Source: Acidobacteria bacterium UBA2994 (GTDB lineage Bacteria > Acidobacteriota > Vicinamibacteria > Vicinamibacterales > UBA8438). Taken from it: 11,235 nucleotides of DNA. Under the pieces are notes generated by a model that was not told the DNA's origin, did no database searches, and saw only the letters and a program-made list of their open reading frames with translations. A program made the translations under genes and the position numbers. Of this stretch, positions 1 to 8,155 are shown in pieces. Position 1 is the first letter of the stretch, and each line of letters begins with the position of its first letter. Where the stretch lies: positions 5,855-17,089 of the forward strand of contig DEAA01000017.1 in NCBI GenBank assembly GCA_002346545.1, written 5' to 3'.

Positions 1-1
1 G

Positions 2-1339
2 TCCGGCATGATCATCCAGAGCACGCCGGTCAGCTTCGGCGCACTTGGCACCCCTATTCTCGTCGGGGTGAACACGGGGCTCTCCGCCGATCCGGTAATC
101 GCCGAATACGCCGCCACCTTGGGTTACGCTCAGTGGGAAGAGTTCCTCGGTTTCGTGGCGCTACGCGTAGCCATTCTCCACGCTATCGCCGGCACCCTCA
201 TCCCTCTGATCCTCGTTTCGTTCCTGACCAGGTTCTTCGGGAAGGAGCGGTCGTTCGCCCAAGGCTTGCGCGTATGGCCGTTCGCGCTGTTCTCCGCCTT
301 CGCCATGACCGTGCCGTACGTGCTCGCGGCCCGGTTTCTCGGTCCAGAGTTCCCTGCCCTTATCGGCAGCCTGACCGGCCTGGTCATTGTCGTCTCGGCT
401 GCCAGGGCCGGCTTCCTAGTGCCCAAGCAGGAGGACCAGTGGGACTTTGAAGACAAGAGCCATTGGCCGGCAGAGTGGACCGGCTCAGCCGACTTCAAGG
501 ACGACGACACCGGGCCGCGCATGAACCTCGTAAAGGCGTGGATGCCCTACGTGGTCGTGGCGCTCCTGCTTCTCACCTCGCGCGCCGTACCATTCTTCCG
601 GACCTTGCTCCAGTCGGTCACGCTCACCTGGGACGGTATCCTGGGAAGCACCATCAACATGGGCGCCGTGCAGCCGTTTTATCTGCCCGGCACCTTGTTC
701 ATCGTGGCGTCGCTCATCACCGTGGCCATGCACGGCCTGTCCATACCAGCCTACGCGAAAGCGTGGTCGACTTCCCTCAAAGTCTCAGCGGCAGCCTCGG
801 TAGCCCTGATCTTCACCGTTCCGATGGTGCAGGTCTTCCTCAACACCGGCGGCGGTGCGGCCGGCTACGACCAGATGCCAATCGTGCTCGCCGACGGGGT
901 GGCCTCACTGGCCGGCGGCGCCTGGCCGATCTTCGCGCCCTTCATCGGCGGCATCGGCGCCGCCGTCGCTGGGAGCAACACCGTCAGCAACATGATGTTC
1001 TCGCTCTTCCAGTTTGGGATGGGCGAACGGATCCTGGCCGACCCGGTCTGGATCGTGGCGCTGCAGGCGGTCGGTGGCGCCGCCGGCAACATGATCTGTG
1101 TCCACAACGTCGTGGCGGCCTCGGCCGTCGTCGGCCTACTCGGCAAGGAAGGCTCGATCATCCGGATGACCCTGCTGCCGTTCACCTACTACGCACTCTT
1201 GCCAGGCGCCGTGGGTTACCTGATCGTGTCCTACTCCAGTTCCGGCCTCTTGAACGTGGGAACGTTGCTCGTGGCCTTGATCGCGGCGGCCGCGGCCTAT
1301 TTCATCATCAAGTACGGCCGAGCCTCAGCCACCGCCTAG
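2..1339 (+). CDS. lldP: L-lactate permease family transporter (LctP/LldP), 5' end outside window
   Basis: Integral inner-membrane permease of the LctP family, which takes up L-lactate (and in some members glycolate) with protons. The reading frame is open from base 2, so the first Met (base 8) is internal and roughly the first 100-150 residues lie upstream; about 445 residues are visible against a usual 550-600. Family blocks are easy to read: STPVSFGALGTPILVG near the visible start, a soluble loop rich in W/D/E (W145, W153, W156 counted from base 8), GSNTVSNMMFSLFQF near residue 325, and GAAGNMICVHNVVAASAVVG near 355, followed by LLGKEGSIIRMTLLPF. Many hydrophobic segments span the whole length. 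The stop is TAG at 1337-1339, and the cupin gene begins 5 nt later, suggesting co-transcription. Substrate is inferred from the family; no lactate dehydrogenase gene is visible here. Confidence 0.93.
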   Translation, partial: SGMIIQSTPVSFGALGTPILVGVNTGLSADPVIAEYAATLGYAQWEEFLGFVALRVAILHAIAGTLIPLILVSFLTRFFGKERSFAQGLRVWPFALFSAFAMTVPYVLAARFLGPEFPALIGSLTGLVIVVSAARAGFLVPKQEDQWDFEDKSHWPAEWTGSADFKDDDTGPRMNLVKAWMPYVVVALLLLTSRAVPFFRTLLQSVTLTWDGILGSTINMGAVQPFYLPGTLFIVASLITVAMHGLSIPAYAKAWSTSLKVSAAASVALIFTVPMVQVFLNTGGGAAGYDQMPIVLADGVASLAGGAWPIFAPFIGGIGAAVAGSNTVSNMMFSLFQFGMGERILADPVWIVALQAVGGAAGNMICVHNVVAASAVVGLLGKEGSIIRMTLLPFTYYALLPGAVGYLIVSYSSSGLLNVGTLLVALIAAAAAYFIIKYGRASATA

Positions 1340-1344
1340 GCGCC

Positions 1345-1734
1345 ATGAAGCTCTTCACCCTTGGCGCCCTCGACAACGAGGCGTCCGACCCCGACACGTT
1401 CGTCGGGTCGGCGCGCCTGACCAGGATGAACGGCGTGACCTCCAGCCCGCCGACCAACGTCTATCGTGTTGCGTTCGAGGCCAGCGCGCGCACCAACTGG
1501 CATACCCACTCCGGCTACCAGCTGCTACAGGTGATCGAGGGCGTCTGTCGCTTCCAGAAGGCAGGCGAGTCGGTTCGCGAGGCGGCGGCCGGCGACCTGG
1601 TCTCCATCGCCCCTGAAGAGCGACACTGGCACGGCGCCTCGCCGGACGGACCGATGACCCACATCGCTATCAATCTCGACGCCACGACAAATTGGTTCGG
1701 CCCTGTCTCCGACGACGACTACGCCGGCGGGTAG
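1345..1734 (+). CDS. Small single-domain cupin protein
   Basis: 129-residue protein with one cupin_2 beta-barrel. Cupin motif 1 is seen as NWHTHSGYQLLQVIEG (residues 51-66), giving likely metal ligands H53, H55 and Q59. Motif 2 contains PEERHWHGASPDGPMTHIAI (residues 90-109), with H94 as the probable fourth ligand. Gln in place of the usual motif-1 Glu is common in small cupins related to carboxymuconolactone-decarboxylase-associated proteins. There is no signal peptide, so it is probably cytosolic. ATG at 1345 lies 5 nt after the permease stop, and an AGG overlapping that stop codon (1338-1340) could be its ribosome binding site, so translation may be coupled. The reaction is unknown; dioxygenase, isomerase or ligand-sensing roles all occur in this fold. 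Confidence 0.88.
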   Translation: MKLFTLGALDNEASDPDTFVGSARLTRMNGVTSSPPTNVYRVAFEASARTNWHTHSGYQLLQVIEGVCRFQKAGESVREAAAGDLVSIAPEERHWHGASPDGPMTHIAINLDATTNWFGPVSDDDYAGG

Positions 1735-1743
1735 ACCACGGTC

Positions 1744-2514
1744 ATGCCCCGGGTCGTGGTCACAACCACGGATGGTCCCTCCACGGAATTGGAGGACCGC
1801 GCGCGGAACCTAGCCGCGCGCCTGCATCAACGGTATGTCTCACGAGAGCGCTTAACACTGCGCGTCCTGCTCGACCGGGCAGACGCCGCCGCCGTGCTGG
1901 TCCTCGGCGAAGAGTCGCTTCGCTACGGCATTCAGGGACACGCCTACGGCTTCCACCCGAACATGGCCAGGCACCGCGTCGCCACGCTGATAGCGGGACG
2001 CGCTGATCGATTGACTGACGTTGCCGCCCTGGCGTCAGGAGACCGATTTCTCGATTGCACCTGTGGACTCGGCGCGGACGCCATCGTAGCGGCGCACGTG
2101 GTTGGTACGACTGGCGCGGTAGACGCGCTCGAGGCCTCTCCCGTGCTGGCGGAGCTCGTCGCACACGGGCTGCGCCGATACCAACACCGCGATTCAGACC
2201 TCGTAGGGGCGATGCGTCGCGTGAGAGTGCGGGCCACCAACTACCGCAATCTGTTACCGACCCTTGACGACAAAAGCTGGGACGTCGTATATCTCGACCC
2301 GATGTTCGAGACCCCTATCCTCGCCACCCACGGCCTCGACCTTGTGCGGCGCCTCGCCGTCCCCGATCGTCCCACTCGAGCAGACATCGCCCAAGCACGC
2401 CGGGTCGCCCGACGGACCGTTGTCGTAAAGGATCGAGCGCCCGGAGCCCTGCTCCGCGCGCTGGGCGTCCCCGTCGTCTCGAAGAGCCGCCGGATCTGGT
2501 ACGGAAGACTTTGA
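1744..2514 (+). CDS. RsmJ/YpiP-like class I SAM-dependent methyltransferase
   Basis: 256-residue class I methyltransferase. The SAM-binding motif I is FLDCTCGLGADAIVAA (102-117), followed by an acidic motif II at VDALEASP (126-133). The catalytic-loop motif is VVYLDPMFE (181-189), which closely resembles the LDPMF signature of RsmJ, the 16S rRNA m2G1516 methyltransferase. The N-terminal part (about 1-95), with FHPNMARHRVATLIAG at 70-85, resembles the Firmicutes YpiP-type relatives that also carry an FHPGMA block before the SAM domain. A nucleic-acid guanine-N2 methyltransferase role is therefore plausible but not shown. The gene starts 9 nt after the cupin stop, without a clear Shine-Dalgarno sequence. 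It ends 13 nt from the stop of the convergent peptidase gene, with no obvious terminator hairpin between them. Confidence 0.85.
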   Translation: MPRVVVTTTDGPSTELEDRARNLAARLHQRYVSRERLTLRVLLDRADAAAVLVLGEESLRYGIQGHAYGFHPNMARHRVATLIAGRADRLTDVAALASGDRFLDCTCGLGADAIVAAHVVGTTGAVDALEASPVLAELVAHGLRRYQHRDSDLVGAMRRVRVRATNYRNLLPTLDDKSWDVVYLDPMFETPILATHGLDLVRRLAVPDRPTRADIAQARRVARRTVVVKDRAPGALLRALGVPVVSKSRRIWYGRL

Positions 2515-2527
2515 ACCCGGACGCTGG

Positions 2528-4366
2528 CTAGTTAGATCGGATTGGAGTGGTGGCTGGCCAGCCGCACGACCGTTCGGCGTTCTGCCCATCCAGCCACCGC
2601 TTGAGTGGAGCAAAGTAGTCGAGCATCGCCGTCGCGTCCATTTCTCGACGTCCGGTGACCTGCTCCAGAGCGTCGGGCCACGGCTCACTGGCCCCGAGTT
2701 CCAGCATCCGCCGTAGGCGCAACCCCGCCTCGCCGCTTCCATAGATGGAACAGCGATGCAGTGGGCCCTCAAAACTCTCGGCGTCGCAGAGCGCACGGTG
2801 GAACTGAAACTGGAGGATGTGGGCGAGGAAGTAGCGTGTATACGACGTGTTGGCCGGAATGTGATACTTCGCGCCCGGGTCAAAGTCGGCTTCGCTGCGC
2901 CGTACCGGCGGCCGAATGCCCTGGTACCGTGTACGAAGATCCCACCACCCCTGGTTGTAAGCCTCCGGTTCAATCTCTCCCGAGAACACCTTCCATCGCC
3001 ACTGATCCACCATTAGACCGAACGGCAGGAAGGCCACCTTGTCGAGCGCCAGGCGCATCAACAAGCCAAGGTCGTTGTCAGACGGCGGCACCCAGCTGAG
3101 CAGCCCGACCTCCGAAAGATACTCGGGCGTGATCGACAGTGCGATCGTGTCACCAATCCCTTCATGGAAGCCGTCGTTCGCGCCGGTTCGAAAGAGTGGA
3201 GACTGCTCCTGATATGCTCGCTGGTAGTAGTTGTGGCCCAGCTCGTGGTGGATCGTAACGAAGTCTTCATCGTTGATGCCGATGCACATCTTGATCCGAA
3301 TATCCGACTCATAGTCCAGATCCCATGCGCTTGCGTGGCAGACCACGTCTCGGTCCTGCGGCTGGACGAACTGCGATCGCTGCCAGAAGGTCTCGGGTAG
3401 CGGATCGAAGCCGAGCGAACTAAAGAACCGCTCACCATAGCGCACCATCTCGAGCTCATCGACGCGATTCGACTCAAGCAGCGCCGTCAGGTCATAGCCG
3501 GGATCGGCGTTCGGAGGAGCCACCAGGTCATAGATGTTCGACCAGGTCTGACTCCACATGTTCCCCAGCAGATGCGCAGGAATCGGTTCGTCCTCGGGCA
3601 CGACGGCCGAACCATACTCCGCCGCCAGACCGGCGCGGACGTGGCAGTGCAGCGCCTCGTAGAGCGGGCGTACCTGTCCCCAGAGGCGCTCTAGGTCTGC
3701 GGTGAATGCGTCGGGTGACATGTCATACCCGGCCCGCCACATCTCCCCGAGGTCGACGAAGCCAAGCTCCTTGGCACCTGCGTTCGCCAGTTCCACGAAG
3801 CGCACGTACGAGCTCCGCATCGGCGGAGCTACCTGGCGCCACCCCAGCCACAAATCGAGCAACTCGTCAGTATCCCGGCTCTCGGCCAGGCGCCGCTCCA
3901 TCTCCGGCAGAGACAGGCACCTGTCGTCACCCCCGGGGCAGTAGACGCCGCGGCCATACGTGCTCTCCATGCCAGTCGTGATCTGGGAGAGCTCAGCCTG
4001 CAATGCCGAATCGGACGGCGCGGCCACTCCCATCGACGTCTTTAGGAGCAGCAGCTTGCGCCGAAGCTCCTGTGGCAGGTCGACCTGGTCAAACTGAGCA
4101 GCCTCGGAGGCTAGTCGCATCGTGGCCCCAATGACCGCGGTCTGCGCGTCAGCCGCCATTCGCGTGGTTTCTTCGGTGATGTAGGTGCTCTGCACCCAAG
4201 CGGCACGTCCCGCGTCTATCCAGAGCGACAGCAGCTCCTGTTCAGCGTCGGCCAGGAACAGCTCCGCGTCGTCGGCGGTCGGACCAGCCTCGCTACAGCC
4301 AATCCAGAACAACACCGCGGTCAATAGCATCGCCAGTCGCCATTGCACCCTGGTCGCAGATTGCAT
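2528..4366 (-). CDS. M2 family peptidyl-dipeptidase (angiotensin-converting-enzyme-like), exported
   Basis: 612-residue gluzincin metallopeptidase that removes C-terminal dipeptides from peptides. The zinc site is HELGH at 374-378 plus E402, exactly 23 residues after the second His, as in ACE. The HIP block at 502-504 and Y512 correspond to the transition-state-stabilising His and Tyr of ACE, and K500 to the C-terminal-carboxylate-binding Lys. W474/R478 and R511 match chloride-site residues. Cysteine pairs C343/C361 and C527/C539 have ACE spacing (18 and 12); C143/C150 matches the first disulfide with one extra residue. The N-terminus (1-24) is a hydrophobic signal ending in WIGC, a weak lipobox, so the protein is probably a periplasmic lipoprotein. 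Start ATG is supported by AGGAGA at 4371-4376. It lies 73 nt downstream of purA on the same strand; no functional link is evident. Confidence 0.95.
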   Translation of the reverse strand: MQSATRVQWRLAMLLTAVLFWIGCSEAGPTADDAELFLADAEQELLSLWIDAGRAAWVQSTYITEETTRMAADAQTAVIGATMRLASEAAQFDQVDLPQELRRKLLLLKTSMGVAAPSDSALQAELSQITTGMESTYGRGVYCPGGDDRCLSLPEMERRLAESRDTDELLDLWLGWRQVAPPMRSSYVRFVELANAGAKELGFVDLGEMWRAGYDMSPDAFTADLERLWGQVRPLYEALHCHVRAGLAAEYGSAVVPEDEPIPAHLLGNMWSQTWSNIYDLVAPPNADPGYDLTALLESNRVDELEMVRYGERFFSSLGFDPLPETFWQRSQFVQPQDRDVVCHASAWDLDYESDIRIKMCIGINDEDFVTIHHELGHNYYQRAYQEQSPLFRTGANDGFHEGIGDTIALSITPEYLSEVGLLSWVPPSDNDLGLLMRLALDKVAFLPFGLMVDQWRWKVFSGEIEPEAYNQGWWDLRTRYQGIRPPVRRSEADFDPGAKYHIPANTSYTRYFLAHILQFQFHRALCDAESFEGPLHRCSIYGSGEAGLRLRRMLELGASEPWPDALEQVTGRREMDATAMLDYFAPLKRWLDGQNAERSCGWPATTPIRSN

Positions 4367-4370
4367 CGGT

Positions 4371-4376
4371 TCTCCT
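4371..4376 (-). promoter_or_regulatory. Ribosome binding site of the M2 peptidase gene
   Basis: On the minus strand AGGAGA is followed by four bases and then ATG at 4366. This near-perfect Shine-Dalgarno sequence fixes the start of the peptidase and includes the whole signal sequence. Confidence 0.75.
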
Positions 4377-4439
4377 CAGAGACGAAACGGATCATCTCCT
4401 AACGCGCAACGCCGGAGCGAGACCAACCAGGAGAGACGG

Positions 4440-5906
<1,467 letters not shown>

Positions 5907-5947
5907 TCATCGAAGGGTCCTGAAAGTCAAGCACGAAATACGCGCGC

Positions 5948-5992
5948 ACCTCCGAAACGAGGTTTGACAATCGGCTCACGCATTCTTTAAGT
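5948..5992 (+). promoter_or_regulatory. Candidate promoter with adjacent inverted repeat upstream of the ATPase gene
   Basis: In the 294-bp divergent region between purA and the ATPase gene, a consensus -35 hexamer TTGACA lies at 5964-5969. At a 17-18-bp spacing the candidate -10 is TTAAGT or TAAGTT (5987-5993), only about half matching consensus. Immediately upstream, ACCTC (5948-5952) and GAGGT (5959-5963) form a 5-bp inverted repeat with a 6-nt loop abutting the -35, which could be an operator or chance. Predicted transcription would start near 6000, leaving about 60 nt of leader. The rest of the intergenic region shows no gene, RNA or strong terminator that I can recognise. Confidence 0.4.
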
Positions 5993-6059
5993 TCTATCCT
6001 TCCAAGTCGTCATCCACTATCTCAAACGACCGCGCAAACGGTCGCGTCGAAGAAAACGA

Positions 6060-7205
6060 GTGCTGGCTGAACGCCCCGCGATCGAACGGAGAATCATCAC
6101 CGCGCTGGACGCGTCCCCCGCCCGGGTCCCGGTGCTCGTCGGGGGCTGCGGCAGCGGCCGGACCACTCTGCTGCAACGGCTCCAGCAGCACCTCGGGACC
6201 TCCGCGGAGTATCTCGACGTAGAGCGGGTGGCGACAACTCCGGAAGGTTTCCTTTCATCCATCACGGCGGCCACCCACAGCGACACGCCAAGCAAGCTCC
6301 AGCCCGAGGAGGGACAACGTTCCGCCCGCATCGCCTTCGACCGCGTGTGTCGGTTCCTGCAAGAGGCCCGAACTCCAACTGGGGAAGGTGTCACCTTTCT
6401 GCTTGACGAAGCCTTGGAGGTGCGCACGTTCGAGAGCTTTCCTGGCCTTCGGGGAGCATTGCGCGAACTCTGGGCGACGCTCTGCACCGGCCCCAACCGT
6501 TTCGTCCTGACAACCCGTTTCGTGACCAGGACACACCGGCTCTTCCGAGACGCTCCCGAGCAATTCGAGTTCATTCACATTCCGCCGCTCACTCCGGCCG
6601 AGGTCTCGACGGCGCTCCTTCCTCTCGAACTCGGTGAAAGCGCAGACGAGCGACTCGAATTAAGCCGCATCCTTCACGCGCTCACCGACGGCCGACCGCT
6701 GTACCTCCAACTCCTTGCCGCCGCTACCAAGGCGATGGGCTCTGGTGACCCCGTTAGCGCGCTGGCTTCACAGCTAGCACCGGGAACGCCGCTGTCGATG
6801 GCCTGTCGCTTCTCTTACGAGCTGCGTCTGCATCGAGCCCGCGGCTATGGGGCACTCAAGGCGATCCTGCAGGTACTCTCGCACCAGGAGCCGCTCACGC
6901 TGACCGAGATCGCGCAACGGCTGGGCCGAACCCCGGGATCGACCAAGGACTATCTCTCGTGGCTCGAGGATGTCGACCTGCTTCAGGTGCAACAGAAGCG
7001 CTACAGCTTCTCGGATCCACTGTTGCGGCTCTGGGTCCGACTGCACGGCCTGGCGCACCCGCCCCGCGACGAGGACCTCGCACGTGAGGCGCAAGAGTAT
7101 GCCGTGGCGCGGTTCCCGTACATGGAGCCAGCCCTGCTCGCGGAGCCGAGCGTGGCAACCCCTCCGGCGCAGGAGCGATCCTGGGGCATGATCGAGATCG
7201 ACTAG
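6060..7205 (+). CDS. AAA/STAND-like ATPase with C-terminal winged helix (archaeal-ATPase-like)
   Basis: 381-residue P-loop protein resembling the archaeal ATPase / AAA_14 type proteins found in bacteria. Walker A reads GGCGSGRTT (28-36), with Arg34 at the place of the usual Lys. Walker B is VTFLLDE (111-117). A sensor-like strand follows at RFVLTTR (147-153). Residues about 262-310 form a winged helix-turn-helix (LTLTEIAQRLGRTPGSTKDYLSWLEDVDLL), followed by YSFSDPLLRLWVRL (315-328), the F-x-D-P...W block typical of this family's C-terminus. No membrane segment is seen. GTG at 6060 is the only ordinary start near the N-terminus; its Shine-Dalgarno is weak (GAAGAAAA). The frame is open back to 5991 and would encode a very basic stretch, but it has no standard start codon. 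Function and partner are unknown; the gene stands alone, divergent from purA and convergent with rnc. Confidence 0.8.
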   Translation: MLAERPAIERRIITALDASPARVPVLVGGCGSGRTTLLQRLQQHLGTSAEYLDVERVATTPEGFLSSITAATHSDTPSKLQPEEGQRSARIAFDRVCRFLQEARTPTGEGVTFLLDEALEVRTFESFPGLRGALRELWATLCTGPNRFVLTTRFVTRTHRLFRDAPEQFEFIHIPPLTPAEVSTALLPLELGESADERLELSRILHALTDGRPLYLQLLAAATKAMGSGDPVSALASQLAPGTPLSMACRFSYELRLHRARGYGALKAILQVLSHQEPLTLTEIAQRLGRTPGSTKDYLSWLEDVDLLQVQQKRYSFSDPLLRLWVRLHGLAHPPRDEDLAREAQEYAVARFPYMEPALLAEPSVATPPAQERSWGMIEID

Positions 7206-8155
7206 CCCTCGTTCGCGGAAAAGTATTCCAACGCCTGCTGCGCCGCCTGCTGTTCCGACTCCTTCTTGCTCCGGCCATCCCCCTTGCCGAGCTTCCGCTC
7301 TCCCGCGACCACCTCGGACGTGAACACTCTTCGGTGCGGAGGACCCGCCTCTCCGACCAGCCGATAGCGGGGCAAGCCGAGTTCGCGCGCTTGCATCGAT
7401 TCCTGTAGCGCCGACTTGTAATCGGTCTGCAGCCCCGCGGCTAATTCGCCTTGCCGCACGGCGTCTAGCGACTCTCGGAACCAGCGCTCGATGAACTGGT
7501 CCGCCGCCTTGATGCCACCATCTAGATAGACCGCGGCCACCACCGCCTCGAAGGTGTCGGCGATTAGGGAACGCTTCCGACGTCCGCCGGTTTTCTCCTC
7601 CCCGCGCCCCAGCAGCAGATGCTCGCCCAGGCCGACCTGTTCACCGATACGGGCCAACGCCGTGGTAGATACCAGCATTGCCTTCGCCTTGGACTTCTGG
7701 CCTTCGTTCCATTCCGGACATTCTCTGAAAAGGCGATCCGCAATGATGAGCCCCAGCACGGCATCCCCCAGAAACTCCAGCGACTCGTTGTCCCGCACCC
7801 CTCCGCTCGCGTCTTCGTGCGCCCGGGAACGATGGGTCAGTGCGTGCTCTAGCAGCCCCGGATCCGAGAAGCGGTAGGCGATGGCACCCTCCACCGAGCG
7901 AAACTCGTCACGGATACTGGTGAGTTCCAGCGAGACCTCGGGCCGAAATTCCTCGATGAGCTCGCGAGCGCGATCGGCCTCCTCTGAGCGAACGGCCAGG
8001 CTCGCCCCGCTCAGGCCACCAAGCGGGAAAATCGTCTGGGGCGCATCGATCGACGTAATCGCCTCGATCCCGCGAGTCCGCAGCAAGCCCCGAACAACAT
8101 CTGCCTCAATCGCCGACTGGGTCTGGAACACGACCACAATCTTGGACGTGGTCAC
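7202..8155 (-). CDS. rnc: Ribonuclease III with N-terminal DUF2007-like domain
   Basis: 317-residue dsRNA endonuclease, acting in rRNA processing and mRNA turnover. Residues about 5-72 form an extra N-terminal domain (KIVVVFQTQSAIEADVVRGL to ARELIEEF) resembling DUF2007, called a putative signal-transducing domain. The RNase III domain covers about 77-228: signature NESLEFLGDAVL (123-134) with E124, E127 and D131, and LIADTFEA (197-204) with D200 and E203, so all catalytic acidic residues are present. A dsRNA-binding domain follows at about 243-312 (DYKSALQE, then KLGKGDGRSKKESEQQAAQQAL). Usual RNase III is about 220-250 residues. GTG at 8155 overlaps the stop of the upstream phosphatase gene (GTGA), implying translational coupling. 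The open frame continues upstream to 8410 but there it is antisense-free shadow of the phosphatase gene. The 3' end shares CTAG with the convergent ATPase gene. Confidence 0.93.
   Translation of the reverse strand: MTTSKIVVVFQTQSAIEADVVRGLLRTRGIEAITSIDAPQTIFPLGGLSGASLAVRSEEADRARELIEEFRPEVSLELTSIRDEFRSVEGAIAYRFSDPGLLEHALTHRSRAHEDASGGVRDNESLEFLGDAVLGLIIADRLFRECPEWNEGQKSKAKAMLVSTTALARIGEQVGLGEHLLLGRGEEKTGGRRKRSLIADTFEAVVAAVYLDGGIKAADQFIERWFRESLDAVRQGELAAGLQTDYKSALQESMQARELGLPRYRLVGEAGPPHRRVFTSEVVAGERKLGKGDGRSKKESEQQAAQQALEYFSANEG

Noticed and set aside
463..1344. Long plus-strand open frame overlapping the permease and running into the cupin
   Set aside because: The part before 1345 is an Arg/His/Gly-rich out-of-frame translation of the permease gene; only the cupin portion is real.
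2515..2527. Bidirectional terminator between the methyltransferase and peptidase genes
   Set aside because: The 13-nt gap and its flanks show no GC-rich hairpin followed by T residues.
2254..2973. 239-residue minus-strand open frame at the methyltransferase/peptidase boundary
   Set aside because: It spans two well-supported genes in wrong frames and has low-complexity Arg/Ser/Thr composition, typical of high-GC shadow frames.
4367..4439. Terminator or small gene between purA and the M2 peptidase gene
   Set aside because: I found no convincing hairpin with a T-run and no plausible short coding frame; only the peptidase ribosome binding site is clear.
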